Of a stretch of DNA of 64,000 nucleotides, positions 46,750 to 58,119 are shown in pieces (position 1 is the stretch's first letter; each line of letters opens with the position of its first letter). The stretch spans positions 16,602,913 through 16,666,912 of the forward strand of contig NC_053147.1 in the NCBI RefSeq assembly GCF_016808335.1, read 5' to 3'. Origin of the DNA: Panicum virgatum. Taxonomy: Eukaryota; Streptophyta; Magnoliopsida; Poales; Poaceae. Below the pieces are notes generated by a model. That model was given only the letters and a program-made list of their open reading frames with translations, was not told the DNA's origin and made no database searches. Both the position numbers and the translations under genes were made by a program.

Positions 46750-47270
46750 AATTTATTTATAAGTTGTATAACTTATGATGCACAAGTTGTCGAGCGGAAA
46801 AAACTTTATAACTTAATTTATGCCATGCTACATATCATATAACTTGTGAATGACAAGTTGTGGTCTGGAAAAAACAATATTGAAAACTTCTGTGACATAT
46901 TACTTATGTCTAACTTATGATGTCAACCTGAGCTTGATACCGTGCGTACATAACTTATGTGTGTGTGACTTGTTTCTAAAAAATGTATAACTTATTATGC
47001 ATAACTTTTGATACGCAAAATTTATGATGCATAACTTGTGATATGCAAAACTTATGATGCATAACTTGTTATACGCAAAAACTTATGATGCATGACTTGT
47101 GATGCACAACTTGTGATGCGGGCTTGTGATACATAACTTGTGATACGCAAAACTTATGATGCATAACTTGTGATATGCAAAACTTATGATGCATAACTTG
47201 TGATACACAAAAACTTATGATGCATGACTTGTGATGCAGGCTTGTGATACATAACTTGTGATACGCATGG
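46750..47270 (+). repeat. satellite-like tandem array
   Basis: Units of about 30 bases, AACTTATGATGCATAACTTG with TGATACGCAA, are repeated many times from about 46983. They are more diverged between 46750 and 46980. A higher-order period of roughly 130 bases is visible, since the block with CATGACTTGTGATG and GGCTTGTGATACATAACTTG recurs. Confidence 0.85.
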
Positions 47271-47985
47271 CTATTTGTGGGCCCTATGTATTTACAATTT
47301 CCAAAATATTCAGAAAATCTCGGGAACAAAAAAATAGGCTGTGTTGACTATGTGGGCCTCCAGTAACACTCCACGCGCGGTCCAGCGGCGCAATAATGAG
47401 GAAAGAGAAAATTGAAAGGGAAGGCCCACGGGGGAAGCCCCGCGGGGGAGGCCCGGTGGCACCTTGTCGGATCGATTGCTAGCAACACAAGTAGCGTGCG
47501 ATCGCACGATTGGATTCGCGGGATGCAACAAACCTTCTTATTTTAAATACTGTGGTGTTGTCAAAACCATAGTCTAAGTCTTTTTGGAGTTTTGAAAACG
47601 AACCTCTTTATTACATTTGCAAGATCAAAAGATGATTTTGATGTGTTGGTTGGTTGTTTTTTCTTTTGATCTTTTTTTTCAGCAAGGGCCATGCCCGAAT
47701 TTCATTACTTTGTGGGTAACGAAATTACAAAGTCTGATTTTTTTTCTTTTGATCTAATTTGTGCGAGTAGCAAATTTCTTCTTGTTTAGCCATTTATTCA
47801 AGCGTCACGATGGGATCCAAATTCCAAAGCCGGCGGCCTATCCTGAAAGTTTAATTTTGCATTATCTTCACCCGATTGTATTATGTCGTGAAAAATTGTT
47901 GCACCGACCCTGCTCTTGGTGGTTCAACCATGGCATATTTATCATCACAAAAAAGTATATGCAGAAGTAAACTTTCGAGATAGGC

Positions 47986-48584
47986 CACTACTACAAAAAC
48001 AATTTTTAAGTGTGGGTAAAAATCTATTTGTAGGGGCGGCTGCGATAACCGTCTCTGCTTTTCGCAACTACAAATGTTGTTTGCAGGGGCATGTAACGTG
48101 TCCGCCCCTAAAAACCTATTCCTAAAGACTCAAGGCACTAGCCGAGCTCAAGGTTGGTCCGCCCCCACACCCCCACCACATTAGGCCGGTCGAGACCACG
48201 CGCCCATGTCCGCGCCGCGCCACGCCGAAAGGGCCGCCCGCCACGCCACGCTCCCGCCATGCCAAGCGTGTCCCATGGAAAGAGAGAGGCGGAGAGGAGA
48301 GAGAGAGAGAGAGTTTGAGAGAGTTGAGGATAAAAATTGGATGGAGCACGGGAGAGAGATGAGATTGAATAAGATAAGATATAAGAAGCAGACAGGGTGG
48401 ATGTATCCTGCTTACTGCGTTCAAAATTTGTAGGAGTGGTCTTGGTGTCATCCGCCCCTACAAACGGCTTCGGGGTCTTTGAAAGTTAGAACCAATATTA
48501 AAATAGCTCCGTGCCACCTTTAATACCGGATAAAGAGTAACCGGTACTAACCGTGTGCGATGAAAAGTCATTTTTATAGTAGTG
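47986..48584. mobile_element. non-autonomous CACTA element
   Basis: The left end CACTACTACAAAAACAATTT and right end, complement CACTACTATAAAAATGACTT, are the CACTA superfamily termini. The interior has short subterminal phrases (TAGGGGCGG, CCGCCCCTA). 599 bases. No 3-bp target duplication is visible, and the right flank is an AT microsatellite that may have eroded it. Confidence 0.7.
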
Positions 48585-49222
48585 ATATATATATATATAT
48601 ATATCACTATATATATATATATATATCTTACAACAATCTATGAAAGTGGTATTCGAACATATCATCTATGTTATTAGAGACTATATTTATTGGGAAACTG
48701 CCGGAGATGCTCGGTTACGTTTCTTTATTTTCTTGCTGCGCTTGATCAGGGGATAGCCTCAAAATTTTCATTAGAGTAACGGGTTGACTTGAGTTAGTCC
48801 ACCCTATAGATGGTATAAAATCTAAGTGTATATATACTTTTCCATTTTTCCTATCAACGTGGTATTTAATTTCTAGGCTTCTCCATTGCGAAACTGTAGT
48901 TTCACAAGAATCATATCACACGTATGGTATGGTGGTGGCCTTCCTAATCTTTCGCATTCTCTTACGTTCCAAAAACTAACCCGGCTAGGCACGTCCCACG
49001 CCTCCGACGTCTCTGGTTTCTATTGTTTGGCATTGTTACCTACTAGGTCTACTAGAGGTAGGTAGAATCCTTCTTGTAAATGTTATGTGTGCCATCTTGG
49101 TATTGTCGTCACACATGTTTGCCGTTTGCTTGCTCCTTGATCTCTCGTCGTGAGTGTATCATCTCTGATTATAGATATTTTCTCTTAATCTTGGATTATT
49201 GTTCTCATTTTTTCGTGAAGTT
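48338..49222 (+). repeat. duplicated block, copy A
   Basis: Starts inside the CACTA element at GATGGAGCACGGGAGAG and continues past its end to ATTGTTCTCATTTTTTC. Copy B at 54440-55234 matches it closely but lacks the CACTA terminus and the AT run. It flanks the LTP-like gene on the left. Confidence 0.85.
48585..48628. repeat. (AT)n microsatellite
   Basis: Two AT runs separated by CACT, together about 44 bases. Confidence 0.9.
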
Positions 49223-50061
49223 AACCCTGTGCGCCGAGCGTCAAGGTGTTGGAGAGTGCGAATGGCCAAGTGCTTGCATGCGTTGTCCGGTGAAAATGAG
49301 AAACAAATCCTGTGAGCCGTTGGATAGACTCGCTGAAGGCAACTGATTGAATCTGAGTCCTGAGTCCCGACCCGTCGCTCGCTCCACAAGTCTATATCGC
49401 TCGGTCTCTGTTGCCCAGCCTTCTCACGTTCGGCAGTGACTCTTCACGCGCCGCCGCCGCCGCCATCTCTCCCTCGCGGCGGCCGGCGGCGAGTTCAGCG
49501 CCTGCAAGGTGCGCCTCCTCCTCCTCCTCCTCCCCTCTCTCTTCCCTCCGCTTCATCCCCTCCCCATCTCCTTCTCCTCCTCATCCCGCTCTATTTCCTG
49601 CTAGGGTACTAGCAGTGGGGATGGAGTCGGCGCGCTTTCTCCTGATCGTCAGCCCCATCGCTGGAGCGGCGGCAGTCGCAAGGGCCGACGACGTGTGTGC
49701 GCCCATCGACTTCGCCACCACGCCCTAATGTGACACCCGCTTCTCCTGTGCCCGCCTCGACGCTTGCCACATTCAGCACGAGCGCGCTTGCGCGACCGGC
49801 AGGGCCGACGTTGTTGTCCCTCCGTTGATGGTGGCGGCTTCTCCCGCGCATGCTTCAACGCCTTCCACGGTAAGCAGAGCAACTCAATCGACCTCAGATC
49901 CATATCTATCCATGATCCATCGATTGTTGTCTTGATGAACTCTTGTGTGCTACTGCTGTCTGCTTTGATCGATTCTATGATTGACGAGATCTATTGAGAT
50001 TAAGTTTGATGTACCTACATTTTTCACTTTACGGCTATGGTTGCATTGCATGTGTTTTATT
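49223..50061 (+). other. GC-rich promoter/first-exon-like region of the LTP-like gene
   Basis: CpG-rich leader-like sequence at 49430-49620 leads to an ATG at 49621. That frame starts with a signal-peptide-like segment (MESARFLLIVSPIAG) but meets a TAA after 35 codons. A donor TTCCACG|GTAAGC lies at 49869/49870. This could be exon 1 of the gene ending at 54433, either broken or read in another frame. I could not settle it. Confidence 0.3.
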
Positions 50062-51020
50062 CAGTGTTTAAAATAGCGGGCTATGATATTTAATGGTTGG
50101 TGTGTGTAGAGTCTAAGATAGGCTGTAGCGGGTTATTGCATAGCTAATCCATTTAGCGGTTATGTAAATACTATGTATTGAGAAATCGGTATCCTTAAAC
50201 TTTACACCGACTTCCGAAAATCGGTACCAAAGTAGTATGATATGACTTGTTCCGTGTATCTTATATCCACACTACACAAATAAGATTTTCACCTAGAATC
50301 TATATTGAAACTCAACTCTTTATTCATCATAACTTAGTACAACACAAGACTATTTCACTCTTTATGCTGCTACCCTATCATGACACTACTACACTACATG
50401 GCAACCTTGTCGTCTCCTGCTTAAGACCTTTTATGCCATGGTATGGCAAGAGAGGAGGAGAGAACCCTATTTATAGGACACAATGGCTCATATGGTTTTG
50501 CCATGTGTCCATCTTCTACACACTTCTCTACAAAATATCTGACTCTAAAATTTTTCTCATGCTTATCTAACCATACAAATATCTAATTTCTAGAGTATTC
50601 TATATTTCACCATGAAACATAATAAACATGGTTCATGCATACTCTCTAATCTTCTAGAAACTTCTCACAAATATGTATTTTTACTTCAACACCATGCACA
50701 AATCTATGAGTAATTATGCATATGAACATGAAATCAAGAAAATTTCATGTACTGAAGTACGTCTTGGGCTTCATTCCCTCGATGGCGAAATACTAAATTT
50801 TGTAAATGATGAAGTTAAAATACTAAATTAACAATAAATAAAGATTAATTATATGGTTCAGCTGGCTAAATAACTCTTAATTTAGCGGCTATACCGTGAT
50901 TTACCTGGTTATTAGCGGATTTAGCCTTTTAGAGCTAAAAGATGAATAATGTAGCTTTCTCCTCTCCCAAAAGCTATAACAAGCCATGGCGGTGGCTATA
51001 GCCGGCTATTTAGAACCTTG
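50062..51020. mobile_element. non-autonomous hAT element
   Basis: Left end CAGTGTTTAAAATAGCGGGC and right end complement CAAGGTTCTAAATAGCCGGC. 8-bp flanks GTTTTATT (50054-50061) and ATTTTATT (51021-51028) match at seven of eight bases. The interior is AT-rich and non-coding. Confidence 0.75.
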
Positions 51021-51159
51021 ATTTTATTGTTTGCTTGCGTTAAAATTTATTGGAGGCTGTTGCATTGAACTAACTGCAGCTGCAAAACTTGTTTGATCAC
51101 ATCGGTTCAATATAAATTTCGTGCCTATCTATGCTGTTGAAGTATCTTTTGCATCATCC

Positions 51160-52563
51160 CACTGCTAGAAAATTCCACACTAGTACCGGGCGGGAATCCC
51201 ATGTTAGTACCGGTCTCCCGTCCGGTACCGGCCAGTCGGTACTAAATGCGCTAGTATTTAGTACCGGTCAGAGCAACCGGTACTAAATGGAATGTTTAGT
51301 ACCGCTCGGTATTATCAACTGGTACTAAATTTCTGGTCAAGTCACGTGTAGCTTTTTCCTTTCATTTTCTTTTCTCGGTTTCTTTTCCTTTTCTTTTCTT
51401 TCCCGCACTGCACCAGCCACCACTCCATTCACAATCCCATGAATCACAAGAATAACAAAAAACTCACAATCTCATGAACGACTTACAAATTTCTCATGAA
51501 TTAGTTACTGATTTTACAAGAATATATGAACCACAATAAAAAATTTTACATGAATAAATCAGAGTTTCACAACAATCAAAAAAAATTCACAATCACATAA
51601 ATCACATGGAGCTCCCTGCGCGCCCTTGGTGACCGCGACCTCGACGCCCCCCATGGGCCGGCTGCGGCCGAGGACGGCCTCCGCACCCCCGCGCGCCGGC
51701 GGCCGCCGGGGAAGGCCCCCTCGCGCCGATCCTTGCTCCCTAGCGGCCGGGGAAGGCCCCCGCTCGTCAGCTGCCGTGCTCCCGTGGTGGCCCGGACCTG
51801 CGCGCCGGCAGTGACCTGCGGCCTCCACGCCTCCCGCACGCCGCCGGCAGCCAGGGAGGCCTCCACGCCCCCTGCTCCGTGGCGGCCGGGAAGGCCCCCG
51901 TGCGCCGACGGCCACGCTCCCTTGGGGGCCCCTCCGCGCCGCCCTCGTGCCGGCGGTGGCTGGTGCCCTCGGTGCCACCTTGGGGGCTGGCGGCCTCTGT
52001 GCGCCGGCAGCGGCCAAGGAAGGCCTCCGCGTCCCTTGCGCGCCGGCGAACGCCGGGAAAGGCCCCTAGCGCCGCTCCCTTTGCCTTGCGGCCCCGCGCC
52101 CGCCGGCTGGTGTCCCGTGCCTTCCATGGCCGGAGGCCCTTTGCTAGTGAGAGAGGAGAGGGAAGAGAGAGAGGAGGAGGGTGGGAGGAAGGAGACGTGT
52201 GGTGGGAAGATAAGGCTGGTGGGAGAGGACGGAGCATATATAAAGCATGTGCGGAGTGTGGACTAGTACCGGGTTGTCTGTCCACCCGGTACTAATTTGA
52301 GAATTCATGTACCGGCTGGAGCCACCAGCCGGCACTAAATTTAATCTATATAATTTAGTACCGATTGGAGCCACCAACCGGTATTAAATTGTCTCTAGGG
52401 AATCTAGATGTTGTCGCTGGACCTGTGTTTCGTACTTTTAGCCGGTACTAAATGCTCCCTGAGGTACCGTTTTATACGATCGGTACTAAAATCATATGTT
52501 AGTACCGGTTGAAAATGCAGCCGGTACTAACGCCAGGGATGAATGCCCCTTTTTCTAGTAGTG
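51160..52563. mobile_element. CACTA element with a GC-rich interior
   Basis: Ends CACTGCTAGAAAATTCC and, complemented, CACTACTAGAAAAAGGGG, with a perfect 3-bp target duplication TCC (51157-51159, 52564-52566). Subterminal inverted repeats of TTAGTACCGGT / ACCGGTACTAA line both ends, as in CACTA elements. The centre (51610-52150) is extremely GC-rich and open on both strands through composition. It has no transposase and could be a captured gene fragment. Confidence 0.9.
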
Positions 52564-52588
52564 TCCATTCTAGTTTGTGATTGTGCAG

Positions 52589-54433
52589 CAGCTGCGGGCG
52601 CCCCATCCTCAGCACCTCCTCCTGCCCTCGTCGCCTCCCTCGCCAGCAGAGGTCAGTTATGTGCTAATTGGATTAAAGCAAGCCAGCTAGCCGCTCAATT
52701 CATTCAGTATACTCAAGTGTTTAGTTGGTGAAATGAAATTTTTTTTGGATGTTGGGAGGGATTTTTTTATATTAATTTAAAAACTAATTTCAGAACTCAC
52801 CTGTAAACCGCGAGACCAATCTTTTGGGGTCTTTGACCGCATCATTAGCACATGTGTGTTACTGTAGTACTTATGACTAATCATGTACTAATTAGACTCA
52901 AAAGATTCGTCTCGTCGTGTATATCCAAACTGTGCAATTAGTTTTGTTTTTTAACTAATTTAATGCTCCATGCAGATGTTCAAAGGGAGAGGCAAAAATT
53001 TTTGGTAACTAAACAGGGCCGCCGGCTCTACAGGAGCAGGAGGACGGCCGCCGGCTGGAGGATCGCCCTGCAACTCCGGTGTGATGGCACACCAGCTCAG
53101 ACAATACTGCTTCGACAACATGAGAACGGTCGTCGTCCCTACTCCCTCCTGCTGCGAGAACGTGCTGGGCACGATTGACCACAAGGATAGAGACTGCCTC
53201 TGCGACGTTACTGACGAAGTGACGATGCGAGTTTACCATCTCCGAGGTCGACACGGCAGCGATGTGGCTCGTGTATCGCAGATACGGGGGCCACCAGCAG
53301 ACGGTTCCCGGGGACACGGGGAGCCGGCGGCTGCTCCTCCTCCTCCTCCCCCTCCACCGTCATCACCCTCTCCGCCTGCTGCACCCGAGCCCCCCAAGCC
53401 GCCGTCACGATCTCCGCCCGAGGCGGGGCCTGCGGGACTGTCTGCTGGTGCTGGGACTATAGTGGCTGGCATCGTGGTTGGGGCCGTTGCCGGCACCGTG
53501 TTCATTGGCGCCGTCATTGGGCTGCTGGTCAGATTCATCAGGACACCGGCGGCAGGTACACGTACTGTGTATCCTACATGCTGAGTCAGGCTTGTCATGC
53601 ATGCAGCGAAAGTGTAGCTGCTTCTGCTCCTGCTTAGTTCTGTTATATCAATAGATATTCAACGCAATGCACCCTTAAGCGGCCTAGCTAGAGATGACAG
53701 CGGATCGGGTTCGGTGCGGGTATCCGCGGGTTTCGGTTTTTCGGGTTTCGGGTTTGTGGTTGGTTTTTCGCCCACGGTTTTCAAGTTCGGGTTTGGATTT
53801 GGTTTCGGGTTCGGTTTCGGGTTTTGGTTTCCACCCGTGGATACCCAATGAATATTCGAAATAAATCATTTGGAATTAAAACTCATGTTTTATAATATGT
53901 TAATGATAACTTGTTTACTTAGACTATTAAATTTATTGAAAGTTGACTCATGAAAATATTTATTATTTGTTGCCTCTTTATTTATACATGTGAATATGTA
54001 TATATTTATCCGCGGGTTTCGGGTATCTATTCGTGTTTCGGGTATCCGCGGGTTTGGTTTTGGTGATAGATTTCCACCCGAATCAGTTTCGGGTTCGGGT
54101 TTCGATTTCGGGTTTCAGTTTTTGGTGCACGAAGACTCCACCCGATCCGAACCCGACCCGTTGCCATCCTTAGGCCTAGCTGATGCACGAAGTATTTATT
54201 TTGATCCGTTTGATTCTTCTGCACATGGGGTAGCGACTGCTGTTCCACCAGCACCATGAGTTGTTGGCCTTGCAGCGGCTGCAACAACGGCAGACCAGGC
54301 GGTGGCCTTGCCGGCAGATCCCCCTGCCCCTCGCATTGACCTTGACATCAGGCACCCACAGCAGCAGCAGCCCCCAGGAGATCGCCGTCGCCGGGTCATG
54401 CCAAGGCAAAGGTCGAGACGACACGGCGCTTAG
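52589..54433 (+). CDS. lipid-transfer-like, proline-rich, single-pass membrane protein (5' end unresolved)
   Basis: Three exons join in frame: 52589-52651 (Ala/Pro/Ser-rich, APSSAPPPALVASLASR), 53040-53555 and 54276-54433. The second holds six cysteines in LTP/8CM order: PCNSG, RQYC, PSCC and DCLCDV. The last two cysteines of the motif are missing. After it come a poly-proline run, then a membrane segment GTIVAGIVVGAVAGTVFIGA (residues roughly 160-180 of this model), then a basic cytosolic tail with QQQQ and RRRRV ending at TAG 54431. The layout suggests a surface protein with a wall-facing LTP-like domain and a short tail. The start codon and upstream exon are not settled. Its introns carry hAT, CACTA and MITE insertions. 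It may be decaying. Confidence 0.45.
52718..53018. mobile_element. MITE of the TGTTTAGTT family
   Basis: Ends TGTTTAGTTGG and GTAACTAAACAGGGCC, with the family core AAAAGATTCGTCTCG near 52900. It lies in an intron of the LTP-like gene and reaches almost to the exon at 53040. Confidence 0.55.
53699..54172. mobile_element. hAT-type MITE with GGGTTTCGGGT repeats
   Basis: Ends TAGAGATGACAGCGGATCGG and complement TAAGGATGGCAACGGGTCGG, followed by GGTTCGG in both. A perfect 8-bp duplication GGCCTAGC lies at 53691-53698 and 54173-54180. The interior is a run of TTTCGGGT units. It lies in the last intron of the LTP-like gene. Confidence 0.85.
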
Positions 54434-54439
54434 ATTGGA

Positions 54440-55234
54440 TCGATGGAGCACGGGAGAGGGATGAGATTGGATAAGATATAAGGAGCAGACACGGTGGATG
54501 CGTCCCGCTTGCTGCGCCCCCTACAAATGGCTTCGGGGTTTTTTGAAAGTTAGAGCCAATATTAAAATGGCTCCGTGCTACCTTTAATACCGGGTAAAGA
54601 GTAATAGGTACACGTACTGTGTAGTCTATGAAAGTGGTATTGGAACATATCATCTATGTCATTAGAGACGATATTATATGTCATTGAAGATGATATTTGT
54701 TGGGAAACTGCTAGAGATGCTATGTTGTGTTTCTTTATTTTCTTGCTGCACTTGATCATGGGATATTCTCAGAATTTTCATTAGAGTAATGGGTTGACTT
54801 GAGTTAGTCCACCCCATAGATGGTATAAAATCTAAGAGTGCATATTCTTTTCCTTTTTCCTATCAACGTGGTATTTAATTTCTAGGCTTCTCTATTGCGC
54901 AACTGTAGTTTCACAAGGATCATATCAACGTATGGTATGGTATGGTGGTGGCCTTCCTAATCTTTCGCCTTTACGTTCCAAAAACTAACCCGGCTAGGCA
55001 CGTCCCACGCCTACGACATCTTTGGTTTCTGTTGTTTGGCATTGTTACCTACTAGGTCTTCTAGAGGTAGGTAGAGTCCTTGAGCTGCAATCTTAATATC
55101 ATGTGTGCCATCTTGGTATTATCGTCACACATGTTTGCCATTTGCTTGCTCCTTGATCTCGGTAGTGTATTTTGTCTCTGATTATAGACATTTTCTCTTA
55201 ACCTTAGATTATTGTTCTCATTTTTTCATGGAAG
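54440..55234 (+). repeat. duplicated block, copy B
   Basis: Closely matches 48338-49222 from GATGGAGCACGGGAGAG to ATTGTTCTCATTTTTTC. In place of the CACTA end and AT run it has AGGTACACGTACTGTGTA (54606-54623), which is identical to 53554-53571 next to the LTP-like exon end. Confidence 0.85.
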
Positions 55235-56243
55235 TACCCCCTTTTCTTGAAATCAGACCTATTTAGCCTTCCACTTTGTCTAATTGTTTTCATATGTTGC
55301 CATTGCCACTTAATTTGGAGCGTCGATTTAGAGCACAGAAAGACAATGATCGTCAATTTGATAACTCCAGCTCCCGTCATTTCCCCCTCACATAACACAT
55401 TGGTGTTCTTCACATGTTCTGCCTTTACACCTCCCTATGGCTGAGTGCATTATCTAAACTCTCAATAACATACTATTTGCTCCGTACTAATTCGATCCTT
55501 CCTGTCAGGCTGTCACCTTCATCAATAAAAAAAATATGTAGACTAGAAAAAAGGTGAGAAAATAAATATGCAATAGATTAGTGTACCTTCCTTTTTTTGC
55601 CGAAACCATCATAAATCTATCTATGAGATCAGAAAATTTAGTGATGAATTTAAAAAGGCCGTAAAATTAGCCACCAAGACCAAATAAGATCATACTAATC
55701 AAACTAAAAAAAGGGCTATCAAATCCTTGGGTTGCCGTGTGGTTTCCAGAAATCGTCATATTGTGCGATCTTATTTTTTTTCTCAACTATTTCAGATTCT
55801 GATCTCAAAAAAAAAACTATTTCAGATTCTAACTTTCAGAATGCGAAATTTTTTAACCGAACCAATTAACCATGACACCCGTACTAAAATAATTGCCAAG
55901 AAGCAATATTGGCATGGTAGTCTAGACAATCCGGTCTGGGATTACTGAACTAATTAATGTCTACTTCCCTTGCACTGCACGTTTGACTACTCATGTGTAT
56001 TGTGTTGGCAACTGATGAATCTATCCGTGTCTTTCAACAACAATAGTGTAGTGTAGTGAAATAGTACTACAATGTAACTAGTACTCCCCGAAAAAAATTT
56101 GGTGGAGCCAGGCTGCAAACCCTCCTCCATGTCCGTCCAGTTTTCTTCTACGTTTAAGCATTTGAAAAACGTCCAAGTATGATACGCATGCTTGTACTCC
56201 ATCTCTACTCTCTAGCTAGCAAGGCCAGCGCCGATCAAGCACC
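55235..56243. other. spacer
   Basis: AT-rich, with an imperfect repeat of AACTATTTCAGATTCT near 55785-55831. No gene recognised. It should contain the promoter of the following frame. Confidence 0.3.
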
Positions 56244-56254
56244 ATGAGCCGCAT

Positions 56255-57223
56255 GTGCTTCTTTTCCTTGTTTGTGTAGCGGCCTTCTTTGCCGCCACAG
56301 CCCAAGCCACCGTTCCACCTTCTGTCCATGTTTCCTTCAACCTCGCCACCGATACCCACGATGACTTGTACAAGCGGGTACAAGCAGTGCTCAGGAGGCC
56401 AAGCAAAGTACCGTACGACCCGAGCGATGTGAAGGGAAGTCACGTCCAGGGGCCGCAGCGCCCCAATTTTTACCAAGCGCCCGAGCAATGGATCAAGGTC
56501 GACGTGGTGGGGGAAGCGCCGGCGGACAGGACGACGCTAGCTATCGCCGTCGACGACCTCTACCTCCTGGGCTTCAGCAACGCCAGCGGCGACTGGCACA
56601 TCCTGGGAGGCGGATTCACCGGTCTGCCAGGAGCCACCACGCTGCCATTCAGAGACAACTACCGCGATCTGATTCAGGGAGGCCACAGGAATCTCTACAC
56701 GGTTCCTCTAGCAAAACAGTCGGCGGCCTACGCCGCCAAGAAACTTGCAAGGTACGGCGGAGGCCGTACTAGGATCCCCGTACACGAAGTGAAAGATGCC
56801 ATGGTTCGGTTCCGGGCGATCCGTGGGGTCTTCAGTGGCAGCAACTGGCAGCAGGAGACCTTCATCACCCCGCTGCAAGCAAGATACGTTGTCCACTGGG
56901 GGCAGCTCTCGCGGCTTCTAGTTGAGTGGGAGCGAAGCCAGGGCAGCGAATGGGGAGGTCGTGGCTTTGGTCAACTTGCTCAAACGGTGTCGGATGATAT
57001 TGCGGTCCGCAATAGCCTCGATGCTCTGGCGATCGTGGATTTCCTGATTCGCCCGGAGTGGCAACACGTCCATCCATCGTCCATTACAAGTAGTAGTAAT
57101 AATCACAACACAGAGGATAATGAGAAACATAAGCTAATCCTTAGGCCTCCTTCAACGTCAGAGACAGCAGCTAGCTGTAAACCAACGAGGAGCTCGGCAC
57201 AGTGCCAGCAGGTGCTTGCATGA
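56255..57223 (+). pseudogene. ribosome-inactivating protein (rRNA N-glycosidase family), start lost
   Basis: An intronless frame of 322 residues covers a secretory signal-like start and the whole RIP domain: residues about 80-100 with the DLYLLGF strand, about 120-135 LPFRDNY, the helix region about 170-195, and HWGQLSRLL near 210-220. A non-conserved tail ends CQQVLA. Family members remove one adenine from 28S rRNA and act in defence. Break 1: no ATG opens this frame. The nearest ATGs (56244, 56253) are in another frame, which stops at 56277-56279, and an in-frame stop lies upstream at 56213. Break 2: at the usual active-site E-x-x-R position the frame appears to read A-x-x-R, so the catalytic glutamate seems to be missing, although both tyrosines, the arginine and the tryptophan appear kept. 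It is probably a non-functional relic or a non-catalytic relative. Confidence 0.7.
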
Positions 57224-57413
57224 GAATGCCTATGAGAGGGGAAGTTATCGGCGAGCGTCCGAGATGGATGAGAAGAGAACCACTAGCGCACCCTATTCAT
57301 TGATTAAAAAAAATTATTAGCTGTCTTTGAGCCCGCCGTTGGAGGAGACCTCGTGTCCGGTGGCCTAAACATTGGAAAGATGAACTCATCAATCTTTGTT
57401 TGTGAGGACTAGA

Positions 57414-57745
57414 GCCTCGTTTAGTTGTCCGTATAAAATTGTAAAAATAAAATCTTTGCACATTTGAAGTACTAAATATAAACTAATCACAGAACTCGTT
57501 GTAAACAACGAGGCTAATTTAACGAGACTAACTAATCCATCACTAGAGCATGTGTACTGTAGTAATTACTGTAGCAAATTAGTGTCTAATCATAGCACAA
57601 TTATGTTCATTAGATTCGTCTCGCAATTTACAAGCAACCTATGCAATTCATTTTTCATTTCGTTTAGATTTAATACTCTATGCACGTAAGATTCTCTTTC
57701 AATATGATAGATTTTGAATTTTGAATTTCGCAACTAAACAAAACC
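57414..57745. mobile_element. MITE of the CGTTTAGTTG family
   Basis: Ends GCCTCGTTTAGTTG and CAACTAAACAAAAC. The core ATTAGATTCGTCTCGCAATT matches the element at 38614. About 330 bases, downstream of the RIP frame. Confidence 0.65.
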
Positions 57746-58119
57746 TTTGGACTAGGAATCCTAAGTCTAGGGGTAATCGTTCAGTAGTCCGTCAGACTTT
57801 CCGGGAGGTTTTATCTCTTTCTCTCTCGGTTTTTCGCTCCCCCATCGTTTCCCACCTATGTGTGTGTCTCTTTTGTTGCTGTATAAACATGTGGTATTTC
57901 CATTGTGCAATGGAAATAGAGGAGTCCTCGATTCAAAAAGAAAAATATAGTTAACAACTAAGACTGATGTATTTGTGGCTTTGATTATATGCAATCTAGT
58001 ACATATAATTCCCATCCTTCATTATCTACCCCACAAAATGTGTGCTCCCCTTCCCAAATAGCGGTAGGTATCCGATCATTCGAGTGCAACTATATTTTGC
58101 GAGAACGGCGGATGCAATT

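Noticed and set aside
46750..47270. CRISPR-like array
   Set aside because: Plant nuclear context, and units are continuous tandem repeats without unique spacers.
51559..52295. Several long frames on both strands
   Set aside because: They arise from GC-rich low-complexity sequence inside the CACTA element. Residue content is Arg/Pro/Gly/Ala without any recognisable domain.
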